The notes: generated by a model from the letters alone, not told the origin. A stretch of DNA of 64,000 nucleotides from CAXBNB01 sp040222275 (GCA_040222275.1 JAVKDJ010000010.1:186001-250000); one strand, 5' to 3'. Shown: positions 1-7,492, counted from the first letter of the stretch. A program made the numbers and translations.

Positions 1-83
1 TGTTTCAGGTCGCTATTATCTACTTCCGGCCTTTTGGTTATCAGTGGCCATTGTGCCCGGTCAGGATTTATGATTTTTTCCAT
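1..83 (-). CDS. hisD: Histidinol dehydrogenase, N-terminal fragment (cut by window edge)
   Basis: An open frame starts with ATG at 83 on the minus strand and runs off the window. The visible 27 codons begin MEKIINPDRAQWPLITKRPE, which resembles the start of Bacteroidota HisD with its Arg-Pro pair. It begins 11 nt after the hisG stop, the usual hisG-hisD order in this phylum. HisD oxidises L-histidinol to L-histidine in the last two steps of the pathway. It would be read from the same leader-controlled transcript as hisG. The identification rests on the short N-terminus and on position. Confidence 0.7.
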   Translation of the reverse strand, partial: MEKIINPDRAQWPLITKRPEVDNSDLK

Positions 84-94
84 CGCGTATCTGT

Positions 95-952
95 TTAGAG
101 TACCATTTTCTCAATAGGTACAATCAAGATGCCTTCCGCTCCCGCATCTTTAAGCTTGTCTATTACTTCCCAAAATTTCTTTTCATCTATTACGGTGTGC
201 AACGAACTCCAGCCCTCTATGGCGAGCGGCATTACTGTAGGACTTTTCAGTACTGGTAGCAGGCCACTTACTTCGTCCACCTTGTCGTTAGGTACATTCA
301 TCAGCACATATTTGGATTTCTTTGCCCTCAATACAGAACGCATCCTAAAGACCAACTTGTCAAGTAATGCTTCTTTTTCTTCCCCTAATTCCGTCCCTTT
401 TACCAGGCAGGCATCAGAGCTTAAAATTTCTTCTACTTCTTTCAGGCCGTTCTTAAATAGCGTACTTCCAGAGCTTACCAGGTCGCATACCACGTCTGCC
501 AATCCTATGTTAGGGGCGATTTCTACCGACCCTGATATCACATGGATTTCTGCTTCCAGATTGTTTTTTTTCAGGTATTGCTTGAGCGTGTTGGGGTAAG
601 AGGTGGCTATCTTTTTGCCTTGCAAATATTGTGGGCCTGTGTAATCCACATCTTTAGGCACTGCCAGCGAGAGCCTGCATTTGGAAAAACCCAGGTGCTC
701 CACTATCTCCACATTTTTTTCCTTTTCTATTAGCAGGTTTTCTCCCACTATGGCAATATCCACGACTCCATCTTCCAGGTATTGCGGGATATCCGAGTTT
801 CTTAAATAGAGTACTTCGATGGGAAAGTTAGTGGCACTGGCTTTCAACTGATCGATCCCATTGTCGATGTAAATTCCACAGCTTTTTAAAATACCAATTG
901 AATCTTCGTTCAACCTACCTGACTTTTGAATGGCAATTTTTAGTACGTTCAT
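95..952 (-). CDS. hisG: ATP phosphoribosyltransferase, long form
   Basis: HisG condenses ATP with PRPP in the first committed step of histidine synthesis. The protein has 285 residues, the long HisG_L form that carries its own regulatory domain and needs no HisZ. The catalytic part covers about 1-210, with the PRPP-binding loop DLVSSGSTL at 157-165. The C-terminal ACT-like domain (about 213-285) is where histidine feedback inhibition acts in the family. It is the first gene of a his operon, followed by hisD. A His-rich leader ORF and a terminator lie upstream (1114 to 993), so control is both by attenuation and, by family knowledge, by feedback. Confidence 0.95.
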   Translation of the reverse strand: MNVLKIAIQKSGRLNEDSIGILKSCGIYIDNGIDQLKASATNFPIEVLYLRNSDIPQYLEDGVVDIAIVGENLLIEKEKNVEIVEHLGFSKCRLSLAVPKDVDYTGPQYLQGKKIATSYPNTLKQYLKKNNLEAEIHVISGSVEIAPNIGLADVVCDLVSSGSTLFKNGLKEVEEILSSDACLVKGTELGEEKEALLDKLVFRMRSVLRAKKSKYVLMNVPNDKVDEVSGLLPVLKSPTVMPLAIEGWSSLHTVIDEKKFWEVIDKLKDAGAEGILIVPIEKMVL

Positions 953-992
953 TGTTTTTAGTGTTGTGCCTGAGCAATCCTTTGGAACAAAA

Positions 993-1021
993 AATCCCGC
1001 CTGATTGACTCAGACGGGATT
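993..1021 (-). terminator. Intrinsic terminator of the his leader (attenuator)
   Basis: Read on the minus strand, AATCCCGTCTGA (1021 to 1010) pairs with TCAGGCGGGATT (1004 to 993) across a short loop, with one T-G wobble. A U-rich run follows at about 994-989. It lies between the His-rich leader ORF and the hisG start at 952, about 40 nt ahead of it, which is the position expected of a transcription attenuator. Confidence 0.85.
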
Positions 1022-1048
1022 AATAATATTTTTTTTATAGATAAAACA

Positions 1049-1114
1049 TCACCTCCACGGCTGAGCGCTACATGTAAGATGGTGATGATGTTTTTGGGTG
1101 TTGTTCATGTTCAT
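1049..1114 (-). CDS. hisL: his operon leader peptide
   Basis: This 21-codon ORF begins with ATG at 1114 (a second in-frame ATG is at 1108) and reads MNMNNTQKHHHHL before ending in ...QPWR and TGA at 1049. Four consecutive His codons in a short ORF directly before an intrinsic terminator and hisG are the classic sign of ribosome-mediated attenuation. When charged tRNA-His is scarce, ribosomes stall on the His run and the downstream RNA refolds so that the terminator at 1021-993 cannot form. The His run, terminator and hisG position are seen directly. The mechanism is inferred from known his leaders. The last codons contain GGAGGTG, an unusually strong Shine-Dalgarno-like string for this phylum. 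Confidence 0.85.
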   Translation of the reverse strand: MNMNNTQKHHHHLTCSAQPWR

Positions 1115-1150
1115 TTAATAATTATTCTATGCCTTTGGCATTTCGTGCGG

Positions 1151-1158
1151 CAAATATA
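1151..1158 (-). promoter_or_regulatory. Putative -7 element of the his operon promoter
   Basis: The minus strand reads TATATTTG, a full match to the Bacteroidota -7 consensus TAnnTTTG, 37 nt before the leader peptide ATG at 1114. No clear -33 TTG is seen upstream, so support is the single box and its position. Confidence 0.45.
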
Positions 1159-1322
1159 TAAGCTAAAATTAAAATAGGGAATTTTTTGAGGGCATTTTGT
1201 ATTTTAGAATCAAATCAGCGGATCGACCACAAAATATTTGTGTCATTTTTGCGAAGTTCATAATGCCTAAAGTCATTAAAATAAATGTAACTTTAAAGGG
1301 TCAAATTGATTTGTAATAAGAT

Positions 1323-1523
1323 ATGGAAACTGCGAATTTATCATTCGAAATAGAAAAAGATGGGGATCAATTTCACTCGTGGTGTCCCCAACTTCCGGGT
1401 TGCCATTCACATGGATGTACCGTCAATGAAGCCATTTCTAACTTAAAAGATGCGGTACACTTGTATTTGGAAGTTGTAATGGAAGAGCAACTCATTAAAA
1501 AATCTCTTGACTTAGCGGTTTGA
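1323..1523 (+). CDS. hicB: HicB-family antitoxin
   Basis: This 66-residue protein is a HicB-like partial RNase H fold antitoxin. It starts with a beta strand (LSFEIEKDGDQFHSWCPQLP) followed by the family's PGCHSHGCTVNEAISNLKDAV segment at about 25-44. HicB binds and neutralises the HicA mRNA interferase and usually represses its own promoter. It is followed with a 4-nt overlap by a HicA-type ORF, so the order here is antitoxin first, the reverse of the textbook hicA-hicB order. A TAACTTTA sequence about 35 nt before the start may be the -7 box. It lacks a long DNA-binding C-terminus. Confidence 0.85.
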   Translation: METANLSFEIEKDGDQFHSWCPQLPGCHSHGCTVNEAISNLKDAVHLYLEVVMEEQLIKKSLDLAV

Positions 1524-1699
1524 AGGCAAAAGAGCTTATAAAAGTGCTTGAAAAGGACGGTTTTGTTTTTGTCAGGCAAACGGGAAGTCACGCTATTTTT
1601 AAAAAACCAGGCAATAAAATCATTGTAGTTCCCATACACAGTAAAGATATTCCCATTGGTACTTTAAATGGAATACTTAAAGATGCAGGCCTGAAATAA
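1520..1699 (+). CDS. hicA: HicA-family mRNA interferase toxin (TTG start)
   Basis: This 59-codon frame opens with TTG at 1520, overlapping the hicB stop by 4 nt, and ends in TAA at 1699. It reads KAKELIKVLEKDGFVFVRQT, then GSHAIF (catalytic-type His24), then IVVPIH and DIPIGTLNGILKDAGL, which is the complete HicA double-stranded-RNA-binding-like fold. HicA cleaves mRNA when HicB is lost. No ATG or GTG is suitably placed, so a weak TTG start coupled to hicB translation would keep toxin levels low. The last bases fall in a short stretch (1694 onward) also found downstream of the ZIP gene at 2413, so a duplication boundary touches this gene. Confidence 0.8.
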   Translation: MKAKELIKVLEKDGFVFVRQTGSHAIFKKPGNKIIVVPIHSKDIPIGTLNGILKDAGLK

Positions 1700-1700
1700 A

Positions 1701-1846
1701 CTAAACATACATCACCGCCACAAGTGCCCCGCCAATACTCACCAGCAGAAGTTTCAGGTTCCAGCTGCTCCATGAAGATGGTCGTTGAAATCCAGACCAA
1801 CAAAAGGAAATAGTCTCAATAATCCAGCATGGTCCATTAACCTGAT
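1701..1846 (-). pseudogene. Decayed duplicate of the ZIP transporter C-terminus
   Basis: From about 1694 the plus strand repeats, with mismatches and small gaps, the 3' end of the ZIP gene that starts at 2413 (shared AAATAAACTAAACATACATC and CCGCCAATACTCACCAGCAG). Read on the minus strand it encodes ISTTIF in one frame, then WNLKLLLVSIGGA and AVMYV plus a stop in another. The intact ZIP has ISTTIFIES and WNLKRLLVSIGGAA. The fragment has no start and a frameshift, so it is a remnant. Together with the intact copy it flanks the TA module at 1854-2375, suggesting that module was inserted with duplication of the ZIP 3' end. Confidence 0.75.
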
Positions 1847-1853
1847 GGGTACA

Positions 1854-2154
1854 CTATTTGATGGTAAGATCATCAGGGTTCTGACGATTGTCCCAGATGG
1901 TGTGAACGATGATCACATCTTTCCCAGCTTCATAGAATATTGTGTAATTTTTGACTATCAAACCCCTGATAGAGGCAATTTCGGTCTTTCTTCCCAATTC
2001 AGAATAATCAACTAATTTTTTGATTTCCAGGTTTAACCTTTTGTAAAGTTATTGCCGAATAGGTGCTGCTTTCGTTTCTTTGTGAGTAGTATTCCAGAAT
2101 TTTGAGAAGCTTAATTTTGGCACTATGAGACCAGATTATTTTTCTCCCAGCCAT
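1854..2154 (-). pseudogene. ParE/RelE-family toxin, frameshifted
   Basis: The frame opens with ATG at 2154, overlapping the antitoxin by 19 nt, and reads MAGRKIIWSHSAKIKLLKIL and EYYSQRNESSTYSAIT. One extra base near 2043-2047 shifts the frame. The next frame continues YKRLNLEIKKLVDYSELGRK, SIRGLIVKNYTIFYEA and VIIVHTIWDNRQNPDDL to a TAG at 1854. Both halves fit a ParE/RelE toxin with the typical C-terminal IWDNRQNP motif. The locus length (301 nt) is one base over a multiple of three, consistent with a single insertion. As written the toxin would be truncated and inactive. A sequencing error is the alternative. Confidence 0.75.
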
Positions 2155-2375
2155 TTTTTCGTTTCCTTCTCAAGAAGATCATTTTCTACAAATTGCCCAT
2201 TTAGAATCTCATTTCTGGATACTTCTATTTCATTCCTAGCCTCGGGGTGTACTTTCAACAAGCCTTCTTTTGGAGACATGGAATCAAGCATGATGTTGAG
2301 GGCCTCAAGAAAAGAATGATCATCAATTTGGGAAATTTTACTGATCAAATCGCTTTTCAATTCCTTGGTACTCAT
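2136..2375 (-). CDS. Antitoxin of a ParE/RelE-type TA pair
   Basis: This 79-residue acidic, helical protein (MSTKELKSDLISKISQIDDH ... KKWLGEK) lies directly upstream of, and overlaps, the ParE/RelE toxin remnant. It fits the short helical antitoxins paired with RelE/ParE toxins in Bacteroidota: an N-terminal helical part followed by a charged tail that wraps the toxin. No DNA-binding motif is obvious. The assignment relies on size, composition and neighbour. With the toxin frameshifted, the antitoxin is an orphan in this sequence. Confidence 0.7.
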   Translation of the reverse strand: MSTKELKSDLISKISQIDDHSFLEALNIMLDSMSPKEGLLKVHPEARNEIEVSRNEILNGQFVENDLLEKETKKWLGEK

Positions 2376-2419
2376 TTGTCCTGGGTTTTATCAAAATTAA
2401 TGATTAATCAGCAAATAAA

Positions 2420-3160
2420 CTAAACATACATCTCCGCCATTACTGCCACAGCCGCTCCGCCAATACTCACCAGCAGTCGTTTCAGGTTCCAGTTGTGTTC
2501 AGGGCTCGACTCAATGAAAATGGTGGTGGAAATGTGGAGAAAATTGCCTCCAACAAAGGCAAACAGAAGCAACAAGCCGGAATGGTCCATTAGCCCAAGT
2601 GGTAAGATGAAATGCCCCGCGACCAGGCCCAATGGGGAAGACAATGCAAATAATGTGAGTAGGAAAATTTGAAACTTTCGGCTATCGAACTGGCAAGTGA
2701 GCACCGACATGAGTGCCAGGGCTGCTGGGATTTTGTGTAGCACTACGCCTATTAGTAGCGACCCGGATTTGCTGCTGTGGTCATGGAAAATATCCGGATA
2801 CGCAAGAAAAGTACCTTCAAGAAAGGCGTGAAGGCATAGGGCTGTCATGAGCGAATAACCAGACAGGGGTGTGTGCGAGTGCTTATGGGCGTGCATGTGG
2901 CCGTGTTCTACCCCGGATGTAAAGTACTCTAGAAAATTTTGGAAGAAAAATCCAAGTAAAACGAACAATCCGATCAAAAAACCAGAATGTGCCGAGTGGT
3001 AAAGTTCTGGAAGGATATGGATGATGGTGATCGAAAAGAGGTAGGAGCCACCGAAAATCAGGATCAGTTTGAAGTTGGCCCCTTCTTTTTTGCCCAGGCT
3101 ATATACCATCAACCCACCTAGCAAGGCACTGGCAAACAATATGAGAGAGTTTATTGTCAT
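2420..3160 (-). CDS. ZIP family divalent metal transporter
   Basis: This 246-residue polytopic inner-membrane protein has about eight hydrophobic segments. Between the early and later segments is a His-rich cytoplasmic loop (HGHMHAHKHSH, about 86-96), typical of ZIP permeases. The metal-path motifs HAFLEG (111-116) and HKIPAA (142-147) are present. ZIP proteins import zinc, iron or other divalent ions. The start overlaps the stop of the upstream methyltransferase (ATGA), so the two genes are translationally coupled. A decayed copy of its 3' end lies at 1701-1846. Substrate specificity cannot be read from sequence. Confidence 0.9.
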   Translation of the reverse strand: MTINSLILFASALLGGLMVYSLGKKEGANFKLILIFGGSYLFSITIIHILPELYHSAHSGFLIGLFVLLGFFFQNFLEYFTSGVEHGHMHAHKHSHTPLSGYSLMTALCLHAFLEGTFLAYPDIFHDHSSKSGSLLIGVVLHKIPAALALMSVLTCQFDSRKFQIFLLTLFALSSPLGLVAGHFILPLGLMDHSGLLLLFAFVGGNFLHISTTIFIESSPEHNWNLKRLLVSIGGAAVAVMAEMYV

Positions 3161-3897
3161 GGTTGTTTTTCCACTAAAAATATCAATCGTAAAGACTTGT
3201 CCATTTGATATGGGTTCAGTTCGTAATCACCAAAAACATCAACTACCTTCAAATTAGTTCGCTCAAAGTATTCTAAAAATTCAACCCGTCTGATGGCTTT
3301 TACCTTTTCGTAAAAATGGTAGTGCTCACCATGGTCCTCAATATCTATCCATTTGATCAGATACTCGTCTTCAGTGTATTCCCTGGTTATCCTGAATTTC
3401 ACATTGTCGATGACTTTTTCTTCCGCTTCTACCAGATGGTTGATCACTACATAAGGGTTCATAAAATCAATCAGCAATTTTCCACCGACCTTCAGGGATT
3501 CAACGGTGGATTTGATGACATTCAAATTGGCCTCTTTGGTGTCGAGGTAGCCAAAGCTAGTAAAAAGGTTGAAAATGTATTGGTAGGTGTCTGGCCGGTA
3601 AACATCCCGCATGTCGTGTACTTCAAAATGCAGTGCGTCATTTTCATATTTTTTGGCTAGCGCAATATTTTGCTCCGATAGGTCCACGCCAGTTACATCA
3701 AACCCCTTTTTGTTGAGATAGATAGAATGTCTGCCTTTTCCACATGCCAGATCAAGGATTTTTTCGCCTTGTTTGATGTTGAGGTTGTGCACCAAAGTAT
3801 CTATAAAAAATGCAGCTTCTTCGTTATCACGGTGTTGGTAAAGAATGTGGTAATATATCGAATTGAACCATTCATCAAACCATTCCTTCTCTTGCAT
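3157..3897 (-). CDS. Class I SAM-dependent methyltransferase
   Basis: The 246-residue protein has the Rossmann methyltransferase motif I ILDLACGKGRHSIYL at about 47-61, an acidic motif after the next strand (VTGVDLSEQNIALAK), and motifs through LLIDFMNPY. It resembles the small cytosolic UbiE/TehB-like methyltransferases of Bacteroidota, which have no assigned substrate. The MQEKEWFDEWFNS opening is typical of the group. It is upstream of and overlaps the ZIP gene by 4 nt, implying one transcript. No substrate-specific domain is seen. Confidence 0.85.
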   Translation of the reverse strand: MQEKEWFDEWFNSIYYHILYQHRDNEEAAFFIDTLVHNLNIKQGEKILDLACGKGRHSIYLNKKGFDVTGVDLSEQNIALAKKYENDALHFEVHDMRDVYRPDTYQYIFNLFTSFGYLDTKEANLNVIKSTVESLKVGGKLLIDFMNPYVVINHLVEAEEKVIDNVKFRITREYTEDEYLIKWIDIEDHGEHYHFYEKVKAIRRVEFLEYFERTNLKVVDVFGDYELNPYQMDKSLRLIFLVEKQP

Positions 3898-3958
3898 GAA
3901 AGTAAATTAGGGGTACTGTTTTATTTAAGAGCGCAAATAAAACAAATTAAAGGCAATT

Positions 3959-4999
3959 TTACTCGACCACTTCTATATGTGGGGCGATCCCCTCCGAAGT
4001 ATAGGTTTGATAATCACCCTGTTCATCGGTATAAATGAAGAAACATTCCAGCCCGTCAATTTCATCGATCAGTTGTTTGGATTTCTCCAGGCCAAGTACC
4101 ATACAAGCTGTAGCATAAGCATCGGCCAGGGTACAATTTTTGGCAAAAACAGAAGCACTCAGCAGGTTGCTTGACTCGGGATAGCCCGTAAACGGGCTGA
4201 TGGTATGGGCGATCATTTTGCCATCCTTCACATAATAATTCCGATAGTTGCCGGAAGTAGCAATGGCTATATCCTTCATGGAAATTTTGGCCAACAACTC
4301 ACTGGATTCACTTTTAAGCGTGGGCTTTTGGATACCTATTACCCACGGCCTGGCTGCTTTCGAGTGCCCCTGGCATACCACCTCACCGCCTATTTCGACC
4401 ATAAAATTGACTATACCTTTGCCTCTCAAAAATTCGGCCACCACATCAATTCCATTTCCCTTGGCCACAGCACTCAGGTCGAGGTACATACCTGGCTGCT
4501 TCCGGGCTGTATTTTCATCGAACACCACTTTGTCAAAACCAATAATACTCAGTAACGAATCCACTTCAAGACTGTCTGGCCCTTCAGATTTTTCAGGACC
4601 AAATCCCCAGGCATTTACCAGTGGGCCAATGGTAGGGTCAAACGCCCCACCAGTCTTTTCATAGACTTCTTTGCTGGTAAGCAGTACCGGGTAAAAAAAA
4701 TCGGTTTCAAACTCAAAAAAGTCATCAGTGTTGAAGCGGGAAATCTCCGAAGAAGGTATATAGGTGGACAATGAATTGTTGAAAGCATTTAGCAAGGCGT
4801 CTATCTCGGTTTGAAAATCACGACCCTGTTCGTCCATGTATTTGATGGAATATGGAATAGGGCCCATCGTAGTGCCTGTCAGGTGTATTTCTGCTGTAGC
4901 TTCAGCTTCGGGCTGGGTAGTATTGTTGGCTACAAACAACCTCCAAATGGCGAAAACTGCTATGATGGCGAGTATTTTATAGATTCTGTTTTTGTTCAT
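3959..4999 (-). CDS. apbE: FAD:protein FMN transferase (ApbE family)
   Basis: The 346-residue protein has an N-terminal membrane anchor or signal (residues 6-25), then the ApbE fold: TGTTMGPIPYSIKY, SSEISRFN, GAFDPTIGPLVNAWGFG, DLSAVAKGNGIDVV and SPFTGYPES. ApbE transfers FMN from FAD onto Thr residues of secreted or membrane flavoproteins such as NqrB, NqrC and RnfG, using Mg2+. The Asp/Thr metal site near the C-terminus (CTLADAYATACMVLG) is conserved. It is divergent from ruvB and has no flavoprotein target in the window. The family is usually 320-350 residues, so the length fits. Confidence 0.92.
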   Translation of the reverse strand: MNKNRIYKILAIIAVFAIWRLFVANNTTQPEAEATAEIHLTGTTMGPIPYSIKYMDEQGRDFQTEIDALLNAFNNSLSTYIPSSEISRFNTDDFFEFETDFFYPVLLTSKEVYEKTGGAFDPTIGPLVNAWGFGPEKSEGPDSLEVDSLLSIIGFDKVVFDENTARKQPGMYLDLSAVAKGNGIDVVAEFLRGKGIVNFMVEIGGEVVCQGHSKAARPWVIGIQKPTLKSESSELLAKISMKDIAIATSGNYRNYYVKDGKMIAHTISPFTGYPESSNLLSASVFAKNCTLADAYATACMVLGLEKSKQLIDEIDGLECFFIYTDEQGDYQTYTSEGIAPHIEVVE

Positions 5000-5139
5000 C
5001 GTCCTTTATTTGGGCGCAAGTTAGCCCAATTCAAAAAAAGAATGGGCAACAGGCATTTCAGAAAACCGATGGCTGTAAGCCTGCTTTTCGAGGAAAGCAT
5101 TATTTTTGGGATCAGTTCAAAAGATGAATCGGATAATAA

Positions 5140-6168
5140 ATGAGAGAAGACTACCTGAATGCGGATGATGAAGGGATGGTTCCTGAAGAGAAGGAGTTTG
5201 AAAAAGCGCTCCGCCCCCTAAGTTTCGATGATTTTACAGGGCAAGCCAAGGTGGTGGAAAACATCAAAGTATTTGTGCAGGCAGCCAAAAAAAGGGCCGA
5301 GCCCCTGGACCATGTGCTGCTACACGGCCCCCCGGGCCTGGGCAAAACCACACTGTCTTTCATTATTGCCAACGAATTGGGGTCAAGCATAAAAGTATCA
5401 TCAGGCCCTGTACTCGACAAGCCTGGCGACCTTGCCGGTCTGTTGACCAACCTGGAGCCTAATGATGTGCTTTTTATTGACGAAATCCATCGGCTCAACT
5501 CCGTGGTAGAAGAGTATTTGTATTCGGCGATGGAAGATTATAAAATCGACATTATGCTCGATTCTGGCCCAAATGCCAGGTCTGTACAGATCGCACTCAA
5601 CCCCTTTACTTTAATCGGGGCTACCACACGATCGGGATTGTTGACCTCTCCTCTTAGGGCCAGGTTTGGTATCAATGCCCGGCTCGAATACTATGATGCC
5701 CAATTGCTGTCCAGGATTATTAACCGTTCTTCGGCTATATTAAACACGCCTATAGACAAAGATGCATCGGGGGAAATTGCCCGGAGAAGTCGTGGTACAC
5801 CCCGTATAGCCAACAACTTGCTGAGGCGGACCAGGGATTTTGCGCAAATAAAAGGAGATGGTACCATCACCCGTGAGATATCGAAAATGACCCTGAGTGC
5901 CCTGGACGTAGATGAAAATGGTCTTGACCAGATGGACAACCGAATTTTATCCACTATTATTTCTAAATTTAAAGGTGGGCCCGTGGGGCTCTCTACCATC
6001 GCTACGGCATGTGGAGAGGAAGCGGATACCATAGAAGAAGTATATGAGCCTTTTCTGATCATGGAAGGGTACATCAAAAGGACCAGTAGGGGCAGGGAAG
6101 CCACTGAACTGGCTTACAAACACCTAAATGTGGTGCCCCCTTCCCGAACAGGGACACTGTTTGATTGA
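5140..6168 (+). CDS. ruvB: Holliday junction branch migration helicase RuvB
   Basis: RuvB is the hexameric AAA+ motor that, with RuvA, drives branch migration at Holliday junctions. The 342 residues contain RPLSFDDFTGQ (26-36), Walker A GPPGLGKTT (63-71), Walker B LFIDEIHRL, and sensor segments GATTRSG and RARFG with the arginine finger region. The C-terminal winged helix ends ...GREATELAYKHL. The length is standard. It is transcribed away from apbE, and queG follows 28 nt after its stop, so the two may share a transcript. Confidence 0.97.
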   Translation: MREDYLNADDEGMVPEEKEFEKALRPLSFDDFTGQAKVVENIKVFVQAAKKRAEPLDHVLLHGPPGLGKTTLSFIIANELGSSIKVSSGPVLDKPGDLAGLLTNLEPNDVLFIDEIHRLNSVVEEYLYSAMEDYKIDIMLDSGPNARSVQIALNPFTLIGATTRSGLLTSPLRARFGINARLEYYDAQLLSRIINRSSAILNTPIDKDASGEIARRSRGTPRIANNLLRRTRDFAQIKGDGTITREISKMTLSALDVDENGLDQMDNRILSTIISKFKGGPVGLSTIATACGEEADTIEEVYEPFLIMEGYIKRTSRGREATELAYKHLNVVPPSRTGTLFD

Positions 6169-6196
6169 TAGGGTTTATTCAAATACCCCCAACACC

Positions 6197-7129
6197 ATGA
6201 AGCCTTCTGCCAGACTCCACCATACGCAATTTATTATGCAAACGGCCAGGGAACTGGGTTTTGACTTTTGTGGGATATCCAAAGCCGGGTTTTTAGAGGA
6301 GGAGGCTCCCAGGTTGGAAAAGTGGCTCAACCAGAATATGCATGGGCAGATGCACTATATGGCCAACCATTTCGACAAGAGGCTTGATCCTACCAAATTG
6401 GTGGAGGGTGCTAAATCAGTCGTTTCGTTGGTATATAATTATTATCCTAAAACTGACCTGACCAATGAGACTGGTTACAAGATGGCAAAGTATACCTATG
6501 GCAAGGACTACCATTTTGTGGTCAAAGACAAACTCAAAACATTTTACAACAAGATATGCGAGGAAGTAGGGGAGGTCAATGGACGTGTGTTTGTAGATTC
6601 CGCACCGGTACATGAGCGGGCATGGGCTGCCAAATCAGGGATAGGATGGGTAGGTAAAAACAGCCTGCTGCTCAACAAAAATCAGGGGTCATTTTTCTTT
6701 TTGGCTGAGCTCATCCTGGATTTGGACCTGGAATATGACATACCCGTGACGGACCATTGTGGTACCTGCACAGCCTGTATGGATGCCTGCCCGACAGAAG
6801 CAATCCCCGAGCCCTATGTAGTGGATGGCAGCAGATGTATTTCCTATTTCACCATAGAACTAAAGGAAAACATCCCACCAGAGTTTAAAGGGAAATTTGA
6901 AGACTGGATATTTGGTTGTGACATTTGCCAGGACGTGTGCCCATGGAACCGCTTTTCGAAACCTCATCAGGAACCGGAATTCGACCCGCATCCGGACCTG
7001 GCGGGTATGACCAAAAGGGATTGGGAAGAAATAACCGAAGAGGTTTTTCAGAAAATATTCAAAAAGTCGGCTGTGAAGCGTACCAAGTTTTCCGGTCTGA
7101 AACGGAATATTGGGTTTGTGAAAGAATGA
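6197..7129 (+). CDS. queG: Epoxyqueuosine reductase
   Basis: QueG reduces epoxyqueuosine to queuosine in tRNA using cobalamin and two 4Fe-4S clusters. The frame is open from 6128, inside ruvB, but the ATG at 6197 gives a normal N-terminus and 310 residues. The catalytic Asp134 sits in DSAPVHERAWA. Cluster ligands lie in CGTCTACMDACP (188-199) and CDICQDVCP (241-249). The length matches the short QueG form without the C-terminal HEAT-like extension. The cytosolic enzyme acts on the wobble base of GUN-anticodon tRNAs. Confidence 0.95.
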   Translation: MKPSARLHHTQFIMQTARELGFDFCGISKAGFLEEEAPRLEKWLNQNMHGQMHYMANHFDKRLDPTKLVEGAKSVVSLVYNYYPKTDLTNETGYKMAKYTYGKDYHFVVKDKLKTFYNKICEEVGEVNGRVFVDSAPVHERAWAAKSGIGWVGKNSLLLNKNQGSFFFLAELILDLDLEYDIPVTDHCGTCTACMDACPTEAIPEPYVVDGSRCISYFTIELKENIPPEFKGKFEDWIFGCDICQDVCPWNRFSKPHQEPEFDPHPDLAGMTKRDWEEITEEVFQKIFKKSAVKRTKFSGLKRNIGFVKE

Positions 7130-7135
7130 TTGGTT

Positions 7136-7286
7136 TTAACCCTACTTTGTTGCATTTACATTTAACGCCAATGTTTGCCGTGTCTGCCGACAGGCTGATG
7201 TCCTCACAAACATTTTTCAATGCCATTCCCGTTTGTGAAGACACAAAACGGGCGCGCGGATTTGTAATCTGACAAAGTAGGGTTAA
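7136..7286. repeat. 151-bp inverted-repeat element (MITE/REP-like)
   Basis: A perfect 15-bp inverted repeat, TTAACCCTACTTTGT at 7136-7150 and its complement at 7272-7286, bounds 121 bp with no convincing gene. Inside are further palindromes: TCCTCACAAAC (7201-7211) pairs 10 of 11 with 7231-7241, and CCCGTTTGTG (7228-7237) pairs with CACAAAACGGG (7242-7252). These two are mutually exclusive hairpins. A short related piece, GCGCGCATTTGTAATG, recurs at 7355-7370 compared with GCGCGCGGATTTGTAATC at 7252-7269. The shape suggests a miniature inverted-repeat element. No target duplication is evident. Confidence 0.55.
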
Positions 7287-7492
7287 GCTGACTTCATAGG
7301 CAATTACCATACATCAAAGTGAAGGGGCTCTCCATGGCACAAAAAGACTCCATGGCGCGCATTTGTAATGTATCAGCCAGAAAACCGCAAGCCGGACATG
7401 ATACACCGGGTTTGAATTGCTCATATCCACAACTTCAATAGGTTATTTGGATGGCATTATTTAGCTTCGTTCGAAATTTTTCAGACACATAA
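7287..7492. other. Intergenic stretch with a partial repeat copy
   Basis: There is no credible gene between the inverted-repeat element and the next CDS. TCCATGGC (7331 onward) and CTCCATGGCGCGC (7349 onward) form a short direct repeat. The segment through 7370 resembles the right half of the element at 7136-7286, so it may be a second degenerate copy. Confidence 0.4.

Noticed and set aside
1588..1803. A 71-residue minus-strand ORF near hicA
   Set aside because: It is the leftover of the ZIP pseudogene fragment read through into the hicA antisense; only the ISTTIF part is meaningful.
6128..6196. An earlier start for queG inside ruvB
   Set aside because: It would overlap ruvB and add residues not seen in QueG; ATG 6197 gives the normal N-terminus.
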